Numbered from the stretch's first letter, positions 8,457-16,958 are shown. The stretch: DNA of 64,000 nucleotides from an uncultured Ruminiclostridium sp. (GCA_902490005.1 CABUCM010000002.1:62001-126000); one strand, 5' to 3'. Notes: generated by a model not told the origin, from the letters alone. Translations and numbers: made by a program.

Positions 8457-9812
8457 TCACTCTCTTTCTTCCAATGGGATGTATTTTTCACTGTCTACCA
8501 GGGATTTATACGCCGGGCGGATAATCCGATTGCTGGTTTCCACTTCCTCGATCCGGTGGGCGCACCAGCCGGCGATTCTGGACACCGCGAACATGGGGGT
8601 GTATAGGTCCTCGGGCAGGCCCAGCATTTTGTAAACCAGCCCGGAATAGAAATCCACATTGGCGGAGATCACCTTTTTATCTCCCTTTACGTTGAAAAAC
8701 GCCTTGGGCGCCAGTTTTTCCACCAGCTGGTATAGGCCGAACTCATCGTCCATACCCTTTTCCTTTGCCAGGCGCTGAGCGTGGGTTTTCAAAATCACCG
8801 CTCTGGGGTCGCTTAAGGTATAGATGGCGTGGCCCTGGCCGTAAATCAGGCCGCTGTGGTCCCCTTCCTCTTTCCTGACGATCTTTTCCAGGAAGGCCTC
8901 CACCTCATCCTCGTCCTTCCAATCCCTGACCTTTTCCTTGACGCAGTCCATCATTTCCATGACCCGGTGGTTGGCGCCGCCGTGCTTGGGCCCCTTCAAA
9001 GAGCCAATAGCAGCGGAAATCGCGGCGTAGGTGTCGGTCCCAGAGGAGGAAAGCACCCTGGCGGTAAAGGTGGAGTTATTGCCGCCGCCGTGCTCCGCAT
9101 GGATGATCATCAGCAGGTCTAAAAGCTTGGCTTCCTCATCGGTAAACTTTTTGTCCGGTCGAATGGATCTGAGGATGGATTCCGCGGTGGAATGCTCCGG
9201 CTTGATGGGATGAAAATACATACTCTTTTTATCGTAATGCCGGCGCTTTACCTGGTATGCATAGGTCATAATCGTAGGCATTCTGGCGATCAGGGAAATG
9301 GATTGCCGCATAATATTCTCCAAAGAGGTATCATCCGGGTTGTCATCATAGGAATACAGAGCCAGCACGCTTCTGCCAAGCTTATTCATAATATCCCTGG
9401 AGGGGGCTTTAATAATCATATCCTCAGCAAAGTATTCCGGCAGGTCCCGGTAGGAGCTGAGAATCTGATTGAATTTTTCAAGCTGATCCTTATTGGGCTG
9501 GGTGCCGAACAGCAAAAGCCAGGCTACCTCCTCGTAACCAAAGCGGTTTTCTTTGGTACAGCCGTCTACAATATCCTTTACATCGATACCCCGATAGGTC
9601 AGTTTTCCCTCATCAGGAACCTTTTCCCCATCAGCGATCAGATAGCCGTGGACATTGCATATATGGGTTAATCCCGCCATCACACCGGTGCCGTCGGGAT
9701 TTCTTAAACCCCGCTTCACCTGATACTGTTCAAACTGAGCGGGATCAATATGATTATTTTTTCTGAACTCCTCACAAAGAAGAGCCAGCGCAGAAGGTTC
9801 TTTTTGGAGCAC
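8457..9812 (-). CDS. gltA: Citrate synthase
   Basis: Condenses oxaloacetate with acetyl-CoA to citrate. 451 residues. The family's three active-site regions are visible: HAEHGGGNNSTF (about residue 237), GPKHGGANHRVMEM (about 275) and YGQGHAIYTLSDPRA (about 326). The N-terminal extension of about 50 residues before the synthase core is common in Clostridia. Translation starts at a GTG at 9812 (VLQKEPSALALL) with AGAGGTG nine bases upstream. No aconitase or isocitrate dehydrogenase lies nearby, so it probably serves glutamate synthesis in a partial TCA pathway (inference). Its promoter is at 9845-9873. Confidence 0.94.
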   Translation of the reverse strand: MLQKEPSALALLCEEFRKNNHIDPAQFEQYQVKRGLRNPDGTGVMAGLTHICNVHGYLIADGEKVPDEGKLTYRGIDVKDIVDGCTKENRFGYEEVAWLLLFGTQPNKDQLEKFNQILSSYRDLPEYFAEDMIIKAPSRDIMNKLGRSVLALYSYDDNPDDTSLENIMRQSISLIARMPTIMTYAYQVKRRHYDKKSMYFHPIKPEHSTAESILRSIRPDKKFTDEEAKLLDLLMIIHAEHGGGNNSTFTARVLSSSGTDTYAAISAAIGSLKGPKHGGANHRVMEMMDCVKEKVRDWKDEDEVEAFLEKIVRKEEGDHSGLIYGQGHAIYTLSDPRAVILKTHAQRLAKEKGMDDEFGLYQLVEKLAPKAFFNVKGDKKVISANVDFYSGLVYKMLGLPEDLYTPMFAVSRIAGWCAHRIEEVETSNRIIRPAYKSLVDSEKYIPLEERE

Positions 9813-9844
9813 TTGGCAACACCTCTTTCTCTCATTAATTATTA

Positions 9845-9873
9845 AGTTTATTACAAACCTCAGGCAAAGTCAA
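9845..9873 (-). promoter_or_regulatory. Sigma-A promoter for citrate synthase
   Basis: Minus strand TTGACT, 17 bases, TAAACT, ending about 33 bases before the GTG start. Confidence 0.65.
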
Positions 9874-9881
9874 CCTGTTTG

Positions 9882-9896
9882 ATTCTAAATTAGAAT
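9882..9896. promoter_or_regulatory. Inverted repeat just upstream of citrate synthase promoter
   Basis: ATTCTAA-A-TTAGAAT, a 15-base palindrome that begins 8 bases upstream of the -35 box. Its place and symmetry fit a regulator site, but the regulator is not identifiable here and the sequence is AT-rich. Confidence 0.35.
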
Positions 9897-10020
9897 TTTT
9901 ATGAAGTTTTATTTTTTGAAAAATGCAATATTCTTTAAATTCTCTTGAAAATCCATTAAAAAACACAGCAATATGAATAATCACGATTAAAATCATGTAA
10001 ATTCGATTGGAGGCGCTCTC

Positions 10021-11085
10021 ATGAAAGCAAAAGTGTGTTTCTTGATCATCCTCTTTCTATTGATGCTGGCCGTTCCCGCGGCGGTCATCGGTTTCTCCTC
10101 TCCCGAAAGCATTTTGCCGCAAGGGGAAACCTCCCTGGAAAGTTCCAGCCCGTCTTCCGCCGGTTCGGATTCCGCCTCACAGGTTTCCGCCTCTCCCCAA
10201 TCCTCTGAGCCAAACGCCCAGGAACAAGGGAACTTCCATGTATTGGATGAAAGCACCGGTAAGATTCAGGAAATTTCCTATTCCGACTTTCTCATCGGGG
10301 TGGTATCCGCGGAAATGCCTCTCAGCTTTCAAAAGGAGGCGCTGAAGGCCCAGGCGGTGGCTTCTATGACGTTCTTCTTAAAAAAGAAGGAGGCGCAGCA
10401 AGCCACCCCGGATGCGGCGCTGAAAGGCGCTGATTTTTCTCTGGATTTCTCCCAAGGTCCCGGCTACCTGACGGACCAGAAGCTTCAGGAGAAATGGGGG
10501 GACGCCTACGAGGAAAACCGGAAAAAATTAGAAGATATCTGCCAAGAGGTTCAAAACCAGGTGCTTCGGGATACGGATGAGGCTTTGATCACCGCGGCCT
10601 ACCACGCCATTTCCAGCGGCGTCACCGAGGCCTCCGCCGACGTATTCGCCCAGGCCAGGCAATACCTCGTGGAGGTGCCCAGTCCCGGCGACTATTTGGC
10701 TCCCGGATATCAAACCACTGTCACTGTAACGCCGGAAGAGTTTCAAGCCAAGGCGGCCGCCGCATGGCCGGGGATCAAACTAGACGGCGAGCCCCAAACC
10801 TGGGTAGGAGAATCCCAGAAGACCGACGCTGGCTTGGTCAAGTCCATAAAAATCGGTTCCGCAGAGGTCACCGGGGATGAGATCCGCCAGGCGTTTTCTT
10901 TGCGCAGCGCCAACTTCGACCTGATTTTCAGCGAGGATAGCTTTCTGTTCACCGTCCGGGGCTACGGCCACGGCGTGGGAATGAGCCAATACGGCGCCAA
11001 TTTTATGGCCGCCCAGGGAGCCACCTATGAGGAAATCCTCGCCTGGTATTATCCGGGCACAAAAATAGAGCGGCTAAGCGATTAG
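10021..11085 (+). CDS. spoIID: SpoIID-like peptidoglycan lytic transglycosylase
   Basis: SpoIID cuts glycan strands after SpoIIP has removed stem peptides, driving engulfment of the forespore. The 354-residue protein has an N-terminal membrane anchor (residues 5-25), a Ser/Pro-rich linker (about 30-75), then the SpoIID/LytB domain (about 80-200 and 290-350). It has the family core SAEMPLSFQKEALKAQAVAS, with Glu as the likely catalytic acid, and the ending GYGHGVGMSQYGANFMA. The ATG at 10021 follows TTGGAGG. No spoIIQ or murA lies beside it, so this could be a SpoIID paralogue rather than the classical one. It supports a spore-forming lineage. Confidence 0.88.
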   Translation: MKAKVCFLIILFLLMLAVPAAVIGFSSPESILPQGETSLESSSPSSAGSDSASQVSASPQSSEPNAQEQGNFHVLDESTGKIQEISYSDFLIGVVSAEMPLSFQKEALKAQAVASMTFFLKKKEAQQATPDAALKGADFSLDFSQGPGYLTDQKLQEKWGDAYEENRKKLEDICQEVQNQVLRDTDEALITAAYHAISSGVTEASADVFAQARQYLVEVPSPGDYLAPGYQTTVTVTPEEFQAKAAAAWPGIKLDGEPQTWVGESQKTDAGLVKSIKIGSAEVTGDEIRQAFSLRSANFDLIFSEDSFLFTVRGYGHGVGMSQYGANFMAAQGATYEEILAWYYPGTKIERLSD

Positions 11086-11098
11086 CCGCTCTATTTTT
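11061..11098. terminator. Bidirectional terminator after spoIID
   Basis: A 17-base perfect stem (AAAAATAGAGCGGCTAA and complement) with a 4-base loop. Its left arm overlaps the end of spoIID and its right arm ends in TATTTTTAT. T tracts on both strands suit both spoIID (plus) and the adenine deaminase gene, whose stop is 130 bases away (minus). Confidence 0.92.
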
Positions 11099-11228
11099 AT
11101 AGCGCCCTATGGTTTTCCGAAAGCCAAAGTTCTTCCCAGCGTTCAAAAAAATAATTCCACCCTCAGGTTAACCCGGACTTTTAAAATAAAAGGCTTGCGG
11201 CAAGCTATTTTTAATTTACTACCAAACC

Positions 11229-12926
11229 CTATAAATACCGGGATTCCACCGCGTCAAAGATTCCCCGGTCGGTAATCCGGATTTCCGGCAGCACCGGCAG
11301 GGACAAAAACGACAGGGTTTGGAAGGGGTCCATATCCTCGTCCATGCCCATCAGCAGGCAAAGCCTTTTCATATCCCTCAGAACCTGCTGAACCTGCTCT
11401 GTGTTTTCTTCGCTTATCAGCCCACAGACAGGCAGCGGGAGCGCCTCCAGGATTTTTCCATTCTGCGTCAGGCAATAGCCGCCCTTAGCTTTCTCTAATG
11501 CCTGGATTGCCAGAAGCATATCCAGATCGTTATCCCCTACCACAATTAAATTGTGGGAATCATGGGACACGGTAGAAGCGATGGCTCCATGAAGATGAAA
11601 GCCCTCCGCGACCCCTACCCCTACCTTACCGGAGCCGTGATGCCGCTCCACCACGGCAACCTTTTGAAACTGCTGGTCCGCTTTAAATTCTCCATGGGCG
11701 CAGGGCACCCGGCAAACCTTGTGCCTGGTAAGTATCTGCCCGGGAACCACCTGGGCCACGTGAGCCGTCCCATGGGGACAGCTTAGCCTCAGCTGCTCCC
11801 TGCCTACAGGCTGGATATGAACCGTATCCAGCAAAAATCCAGGAACAGGCTTCTTTTCGGCCAGAGGCTTTATCCCCTGTCCGCTGACCAGCCTTCCCCT
11901 CCAGTAAACCGCCGTGACGGAGACTTCCTCTGGGTCTGAAAGCACCACCAGGTCCGCCTGATAGCCCGGGCCGACGGCCCCTAGATGGGGAAGCCGGTAC
12001 ATGCGCGCGGCATGGTAGCTGGCCATACAATAGGCCTCCTCCGGCGCCATCCCTAAATGAATCGCCTCCCGGATATTGCTGCTGATGTGCCCTTCCCGGC
12101 GGATATCCTCTACATGCTTATCGTCGGTGCAAAAGCATACCCGGCCTGTGGAAATATGGGAATCCAGCAGAGTGCTGATAAGCACTTCCCCGTTTTTTGC
12201 CCCGGAACCCCGGCGGACCATCAGGTTCATCCCGCTTCGCAGCTGCTCCAGGGCCTCCTCCGGCTCTGAACACTCATGGTCCGTGGCGATCCCGGCCAGA
12301 AGATAGGCCTGCAAATCCTTTCCCACCAGTCCCGGCGCGTGGCCGTCCACGATCTTATCCTGAAAAGCGTTTAATTTGGCAAACACGCCGGCGTCTCCAT
12401 CGCAAACACCGGCTACGTTCATCATCTCGCCCAACCCCAATACCGCGGAGTCCTCGGAAAGCCGCAGTAAATCCTTCGCCTCCAGCCGGGCGCCGCTGTC
12501 GTCAAATTCCGTGGCCGGCACACAGGAGGGAAGCATGACATAGCCGTTTAACGGCAGCCCTTTCATCGAATCCAGCAGCCACTGGATTCCCTTTGTCCCG
12601 GACACATTGGCGATTTCGTGGGGGTCGGCAATGATGGTGGTGGTCCCAAATGGCAAAATTTCAGCGGCAAAGGCGGCCGGCGTCAGCATGGACGACTCAA
12701 TATGCACGTGGGCGTCAAAAAAGCCAGGCACCAGATATTTTCCGGTCAGATCAATCTCCTCCCGGCCCTGATAACTGCCCACACCAATAATTTTATCATC
12801 CCACAAGGCCACATCCTGGACGAGCCACTCCCTGGTGAAAACATTCAGCACCGAAGCGTTTTTCAGCACCAATTTCGCGGGGATAAGCCCCCGGGAGGCC
12901 TGCATCATTTCAAGCGTAACGGACAT
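11229..12926 (-). CDS. ade: Adenine deaminase
   Basis: Deaminates adenine to hypoxanthine in purine salvage. 565 residues, an amidohydrolase-superfamily protein of the bacterial Ade type. The metal-binding motif FFDAHVHIESSML is near residue 70, followed by IADPHEIANVSG (about 105) and CTDDKHVEDIRREGH in the second half. The C-terminal Ade domain contains SHDSHNLIVVGDND. The start at 12926 follows AAAGGGGGG. It is a single gene, and I see no purine riboswitch in the 95 bases upstream. Confidence 0.94.
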   Translation of the reverse strand: MSVTLEMMQASRGLIPAKLVLKNASVLNVFTREWLVQDVALWDDKIIGVGSYQGREEIDLTGKYLVPGFFDAHVHIESSMLTPAAFAAEILPFGTTTIIADPHEIANVSGTKGIQWLLDSMKGLPLNGYVMLPSCVPATEFDDSGARLEAKDLLRLSEDSAVLGLGEMMNVAGVCDGDAGVFAKLNAFQDKIVDGHAPGLVGKDLQAYLLAGIATDHECSEPEEALEQLRSGMNLMVRRGSGAKNGEVLISTLLDSHISTGRVCFCTDDKHVEDIRREGHISSNIREAIHLGMAPEEAYCMASYHAARMYRLPHLGAVGPGYQADLVVLSDPEEVSVTAVYWRGRLVSGQGIKPLAEKKPVPGFLLDTVHIQPVGREQLRLSCPHGTAHVAQVVPGQILTRHKVCRVPCAHGEFKADQQFQKVAVVERHHGSGKVGVGVAEGFHLHGAIASTVSHDSHNLIVVGDNDLDMLLAIQALEKAKGGYCLTQNGKILEALPLPVCGLISEENTEQVQQVLRDMKRLCLLMGMDEDMDPFQTLSFLSLPVLPEIRITDRGIFDAVESRYL

Positions 12927-13023
12927 CGCAACTTCCCCCCTTTGAATATTTTGCTTATTTTAACACACTTCATTTCAAACTACAAGCCGGATTTTCTATT
13001 TTTCCCCTGTGCCTTTATATTCC

Positions 13024-13051
13024 TTGACATTTTAAATGATATGAGTATAAT
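13024..13051 (+). promoter_or_regulatory. Consensus sigma-A promoter for XRE-membrane protein operon
   Basis: TTGACA (13024-13029), 16 bases, TATAAT (13046-13051): both hexamers match consensus exactly. Transcription would start inside the palindromic operators at 13050-13085. Confidence 0.85.
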
Positions 13052-13085
13052 ATGAAGTATACTTCATATGAAGCTAACTTCATAT
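13050..13085. promoter_or_regulatory. Two overlapping palindromic operators
   Basis: First site: a perfect 20-base palindrome ATATGAAGTA/TACTTCATAT (13050-13069). Second site: ATATGAAG-CTAA-CTTCATAT (13066-13085). They share ATAT at the junction and overlap the -10 box and start region, so a bound repressor would block the promoter. The XRE protein encoded directly downstream is the obvious candidate. Confidence 0.75.
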
Positions 13086-13101
13086 TATACGAGGTGACGG
13101 T

Positions 13102-13329
13102 TTGAAAAACAAAATCAGAGAACTGCGCCTGCAAGCGGGGCTGACCCAAAAGCAGCTGGCGGACCTGGCCCTGGTTTCTTCCCGGACCATTATTTCCTTA
13201 GAGACCGGCCAGTACAATCCCTCCCTTTTGCTGGCTTACCGCATCGCCCGGATTTTTAAAACCACGATAGAGGATTTATACTGCCTGCAAGATAACCTGA
13301 AACAGGAGGATCAGAAATATGAAGAATAA
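13102..13329 (+). CDS. Small XRE-family repressor
   Basis: 75-residue Cro/CI-type DNA-binding protein consisting almost entirely of the helix-turn-helix domain: RELRLQAGLTQKQLADLA, then SSRTIISLETGQYNPSLL. This is the YozG/Xre-like class often paired with a membrane protein. Translation starts at a TTG at 13102 with GAGGTG six bases upstream. It overlaps the next gene by 11 bases, which implies coupled translation. The perfect promoter and tandem operators just upstream suggest strong autorepression (inference). Confidence 0.88.
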   Translation: MKNKIRELRLQAGLTQKQLADLALVSSRTIISLETGQYNPSLLLAYRIARIFKTTIEDLYCLQDNLKQEDQKYEE

Positions 13330-13771
13330 TAGCTTGCCTTTTTCACAGGTAGTCCGAAAAAGGATTTGGGCCTTATGGGCGGTTTTGGCTCTGCTTTTGA
13401 TTTTCATGGTGGCGGTGGGAGAAAAAGGCCTGATCGATTCCCGATATACCACAAACCTTTCACAGCTTTCTTATAAATTTCTTTACTTTGGAGGCGTGAT
13501 CTATACCATTTATAAAATTCATTATAACCGGTCCCTTTTGAAAAACAAGGAGAAACTGCGGCAGGAAAAAATTTTGGAGCTGGATGAGCGGACCCAATGG
13601 GTTTACGAAAAAAGCGGCGGCCTGGTTTTGGATATCCTACTGCTTTGCCTTGCGGCCGCGGCCTGCGTTTTGTCCTTTGTGGATATCAGCGCGTTCAACA
13701 CCGCCGTTTCCATCCTGTTTTTTGCGGTTCTATTGAAAATCGCCGCTTATTTCTACTACAAAAACAAATAG
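13319..13771 (+). CDS. Membrane protein co-transcribed with XRE repressor
   Basis: 150 residues with about four membrane segments: residues 17-35, about 48-65, about 100-120 and about 125-145. Between the second and third is a charged stretch KNKEKLRQEKILELDERTQWV. Such proteins accompany small XRE repressors in many Firmicutes. I do not know the function; an input sensor for the repressor or a stress-protection role are both possible. The start overlaps the end of the XRE gene, with GGAGG upstream. The operon ends at the terminator at 13770-13806. Confidence 0.8.
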   Translation: MKNNSLPFSQVVRKRIWALWAVLALLLIFMVAVGEKGLIDSRYTTNLSQLSYKFLYFGGVIYTIYKIHYNRSLLKNKEKLRQEKILELDERTQWVYEKSGGLVLDILLLCLAAAACVLSFVDISAFNTAVSILFFAVLLKIAAYFYYKNK

Positions 13772-13806
13772 AAAGAAGAGGGCTGATTCTCAGCCCTCTT
13801 CTTTCT
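13770..13806. terminator. Bidirectional terminator between convergent genes
   Basis: A 17-base perfect stem (AGAAAGAAGAGGGCTGA and complement) with loop TTC, starting at the stop codon of the membrane protein. It sits between converging transcripts; the acyl-CoA synthetase gene ends at 13828 from the other side. Confidence 0.85.
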
Positions 13807-13827
13807 ATTTTCGCTTTATCTTTTCCA

Positions 13828-15471
13828 TTATTTCTTTTCATCGTTGCGGATGGTAACCCGGCGGATTTTGCCGCTGATGGTCTTAGGCAGCTCTTCCACA
13901 AACTCCACCACGCGGGGATACTTGTAGGGTGCTGTCTGGCGCTTCACGTAGGACTGAACATCCTTTTTCAGCTCCTCGGAAGGCTCATATCCATTCGCCA
14001 GCACAATGGTAGCCTTGACAACTTGTCCGCGAATAGGGTCAGGCGTTCCGGTGATGGCGCACTCCAAGACATAGGGCAACTCCATTACCACGCTCTCGAT
14101 CTCAAACGGCCCGATCCGGTAACCGGAGGACTTGATGATATCGTCGGTGCGTCCCACATACCAGAAGTAGCCGTCCTCGTCACGCCAGGCGGTGTCGCCG
14201 GTATGGTAAATATCATTTTCCCATACGGTTTTGGTCAGTTCAGGATTTTCATAATACCCGTCGAACATGCCGCATGGCTTGCCCTCTTCCGTCCGCAGCA
14301 CGATTTCGCCTACCGTGCCGGGCTCAACGGAATTGCCCTGCTCGTCAATCAGGTCCACATGGTAAGCCGGCGAAGGCTTGCCCATGGAACCTGGCTTCGG
14401 CTCGGTACCCACCGGGTTGAACAGGGTCAGGGTGGTTTCCGTCTGGCCAAAGCCTTCCATCAGCTTTAAGCCGGTGGCCTTATAGAACTGGTTGAACACC
14501 TCAGGATTCAAAGGTTCCCCAGCGATGGTGGCGTGCCTAATCGACGACAGGTCGTATTTATTTAAATCCTCTTTGATAAAAAACCGGAACATGGTGGGCG
14601 GCGCGCAGAACGTGGTGATCTGGTATTTGGCAAACAGGGGCAGCAGCTCAGAAGGGGTAAACTTATCAAAATCGCAGACGAAGATACCCGCCTCCATGAA
14701 CCATTGGCCGTAGAGCTTGCCCCACATCGCTTTCATCCAGCCGGTGTCGGACAGGGTTAAATGCAGGCCGTCAGGCACCACATTATGCCAATATTTAGCG
14801 GTCACGATATGGGCGATAGGATAGGTGTAATCATGCCAAACCATTTTAGGCATACCGGTGGTGCCGGAGGTGAAATACAAAAGCATGGGGTCGGCAGCCG
14901 CGGTTTCCACCCGTTCAAAGGTATCCGGCTGGTTTTCCAATTCCTTCATAAAATCCAGCCAGCCCTCGTGAGCGCCGTGAACGCCGATCTTCACCTTTAC
15001 GGTAGGCGATTCAGGAAAAGCCGCATCCGCGTGGTCCATAACCTCTCCGTCAGTGGTGCAGATAATACCTTTTACATGGGCCGCGTTAAACCGGTAGACC
15101 AAGTCCTTCTTGGTCAGCAGATTGGTGGCGGGGATTCCTACCGCGCCTATTTTGTGAAGGCCCAGCAGGGCGAACCAAAACTCATAATGGCGTTTGAGAA
15201 TCAACACCACCGTATCGCCCCGGCCGATGCCCACCTTGGTGAACAAATTTGCCGCCCGGTTGGAATACTTGGCCATATCGGCGAAGGTAAAGGTGTGCTC
15301 TTCCCCTTTATCGTTGCACCAAAGCATGGCCCGGCGCTCCGGTTCTGCTTGGGCGATGGCGTCGATCACATCATAGGCAAAGTTGAAGTTATCCTGATAA
15401 ACCGGCTTGAAATCAACCAGCTTTCCGTCATAAAAGGTTTCCCGACAAAATTTCTGATGAATATTAAGCAT
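13828..15471 (-). CDS. Acyl-CoA synthetase (AMP-forming), medium-chain/acetyl type
   Basis: Activates a carboxylic acid to its CoA thioester through an acyl-adenylate. 547 residues. Motifs of the ANL superfamily are all present: P-loop LYFTSGTTGMPKM (about residue 200), GFGQTETT (about 340), YHTGDTAWRDEDGYFWYVGR (about 430), the hinge and the C-terminal catalytic Lys in KTISGKIRR (about 535). It most resembles ACSM/MacS-type synthetases; the acid is unknown. It is the last gene of a three-gene operon and overlaps the XRE-cupin regulator gene by 8 bases, so that protein probably controls it or senses its substrate. Confidence 0.88.
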   Translation of the reverse strand: MLNIHQKFCRETFYDGKLVDFKPVYQDNFNFAYDVIDAIAQAEPERRAMLWCNDKGEEHTFTFADMAKYSNRAANLFTKVGIGRGDTVVLILKRHYEFWFALLGLHKIGAVGIPATNLLTKKDLVYRFNAAHVKGIICTTDGEVMDHADAAFPESPTVKVKIGVHGAHEGWLDFMKELENQPDTFERVETAAADPMLLYFTSGTTGMPKMVWHDYTYPIAHIVTAKYWHNVVPDGLHLTLSDTGWMKAMWGKLYGQWFMEAGIFVCDFDKFTPSELLPLFAKYQITTFCAPPTMFRFFIKEDLNKYDLSSIRHATIAGEPLNPEVFNQFYKATGLKLMEGFGQTETTLTLFNPVGTEPKPGSMGKPSPAYHVDLIDEQGNSVEPGTVGEIVLRTEEGKPCGMFDGYYENPELTKTVWENDIYHTGDTAWRDEDGYFWYVGRTDDIIKSSGYRIGPFEIESVVMELPYVLECAITGTPDPIRGQVVKATIVLANGYEPSEELKKDVQSYVKRQTAPYKYPRVVEFVEELPKTISGKIRRVTIRNDEKK

Positions 15472-16063
15472 TCTGATGGTCCTCCGCTTCTTCCTCTACT
15501 CGGCGCATGACAATGGCTAAAAAGGTGCAGGGCTCGCCGCCGGTGGCGATCATGCCGTGTCCCCGGCCGGAATCATAATAAATGGCGTCGCCGGGCTTCA
15601 GAATTTCCACATGGTCTTCCATCCTGGTTTTCAGCTGGCCGGAAATCACAAAATCAAACTCCTGGCCGGAATGGGTGGACAGGGGGATGGGCTGCTCCTG
15701 CTCTTCGGCAAAATAAGGAGCGGTAACCAGGAAGGTTTCCGCGATTTTATTTTTAAAACGATAATTCAAATGCTCATATTTAAAACCAGCCCGGCGCTTG
15801 ATATCCAGGCCCTCTCCCTTTCTAACGATAGAATAAAAGGAGAGCCTGGGGTTTTCCCCGGTTAACAGCTCGACAATATCCACATCCAGCTTATCGGCGC
15901 ATTTATACAGGAAGGTAAAGCCAAAATCCTGCTCCCCGTTTTCGTGCTTCAGGTATTCCTCCAGCGTAACGCCAGTAAAAGCAGCCATTTCCTCCGGGGT
16001 AATTTCCATCATTTCCCGCAGGCCTTTGATTCTCTCCGCGATTTCTACAATTCGAGTTTCCAT
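15464..16063 (-). CDS. XRE-cupin transcriptional regulator
   Basis: 199 residues: N-terminal helix-turn-helix (about residues 8-65: LREMMEITPEEMAAFTGVTLEEYLKHE) and a C-terminal cupin_2 domain (about 110-190: LSTHSGQEFDFVISGQ, then PGDAIYYDSGRGHGMIATGG). This architecture is typical of local regulators that sense small molecules. The start follows CAGGAGG. It lies 16 bases after the aldose-epimerase-like gene and overlaps the acyl-CoA synthetase gene, so it likely regulates its own operon (inference). Confidence 0.88.
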   Translation of the reverse strand: METRIVEIAERIKGLREMMEITPEEMAAFTGVTLEEYLKHENGEQDFGFTFLYKCADKLDVDIVELLTGENPRLSFYSIVRKGEGLDIKRRAGFKYEHLNYRFKNKIAETFLVTAPYFAEEQEQPIPLSTHSGQEFDFVISGQLKTRMEDHVEILKPGDAIYYDSGRGHGMIATGGEPCTFLAIVMRRVEEEAEDHQNA

Positions 16064-16079
16064 TGTTCTGCCTCCTGTC

Positions 16080-16958
16080 TTATAAAATATTCATAGCGAA
16101 CGCCGCTTTAAAGCTGAGTTCCGGTTCCAGCAGCTTCATGCCGCGCTTTTTTTCAAAGCAGTCGTCCTCATCCACAGCGGTTCCGCAACCCGTCCAAGGC
16201 TCCAGTGCCACAAAGGGGGCGTCGTTTTTCGCGGACCAAATACCCAGATAGGGGAAATCTTCATATTCCATTTCCACTCCCCTGCCGGTCAAAACACTGT
16301 AGAGCTTCACCTTTTTAGACCTGGTATTTTCACAGATCAACGCATCCTCATAAAAAAGGCTATGGGCTAATTTCAGCTTTTTCTCATGATCCAGAATCCG
16401 TTTGGTTTTAGAAAAATCCAGCAGCTTCCCCTCTGGAAGGATCATGGGACAATGGATGGTTTCCTCTTCTTCAAATTCCACTACCCAGTTTTCAAACTGG
16501 TCATCCTCATCCACCGGCACCCGGAAAGCAGGATGGCCTCCCACCACAAACGGCATCGGCCGGTCCCCTAAGTTGGTCACCAGAAATTCCACCGTCAGCT
16601 TGGTATCCTCTAAACGGTATGTGACCCGCAGGTCAAAATCAAATGGGTATTGGCGTTTGGTCTCCTCATCAGCTTTTAAGGAAAACACCGCCATTTCGTT
16701 ACGGGTAATCAAGGGGGTAAACTCCTTGTGCCGGGCGAAGCCGTGCTGGGCCATGGAATAAGTTTTGCCGTCAATGACAGCTTTCTGGCCCCGCAAAGCG
16801 CCTACAATGGGAAACAGAATCGGCGCCTGCCCTTTCCAATAGGCGGGATCCCCCTGCCATAGATATTCGGTATTCACCACATCCTGAAAGGAAACCAATT
16901 GAGAGCCCAGCGTATCAATTTCCGCCACCGCGCCCTTACTGATCAACGTTACCTGCAT
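16080..16958 (-). CDS. Aldose 1-epimerase family protein
   Basis: 292 residues, GalM-like beta-sandwich of the YeaD/LacX subgroup. Family landmarks are LWQGDPAYWKGQAPILFPIVG near the N-terminus, AQHGFAR (catalytic His region), VVGGHPAFRVP and the acid in ALEPWTGCGTA. Members mutarotate free sugars or hexose-6-phosphates in the cytoplasm. First gene of the operon with the XRE-cupin regulator and acyl-CoA synthetase, which is an unusual partnership. A TATAAT lies upstream at 17010-17015 (minus), without a clear -35 box. Confidence 0.85.
   Translation of the reverse strand: MQVTLISKGAVAEIDTLGSQLVSFQDVVNTEYLWQGDPAYWKGQAPILFPIVGALRGQKAVIDGKTYSMAQHGFARHKEFTPLITRNEMAVFSLKADEETKRQYPFDFDLRVTYRLEDTKLTVEFLVTNLGDRPMPFVVGGHPAFRVPVDEDDQFENWVVEFEEEETIHCPMILPEGKLLDFSKTKRILDHEKKLKLAHSLFYEDALICENTRSKKVKLYSVLTGRGVEMEYEDFPYLGIWSAKNDAPFVALEPWTGCGTAVDEDDCFEKKRGMKLLEPELSFKAAFAMNIL

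Noticed and set aside
9960..10018. Sigma-E or sigma-G promoter before spoIID
   Set aside because: CATGTAAAT resembles a sporulation -10 box, but the spacing to ATA/TGAATA is 2-3 bases off, so I did not call it.
11683..12030. Long open frame opposite/overlapping the adenine deaminase gene
   Set aside because: It is an alternative frame of ade; GC-rich codons leave long stop-free stretches, and it has no ribosome-binding site or protein-like composition.
12927..13023. Purine riboswitch before adenine deaminase
   Set aside because: Only 97 bases with no paired P1-P3 arrangement or conserved loops that I could align.
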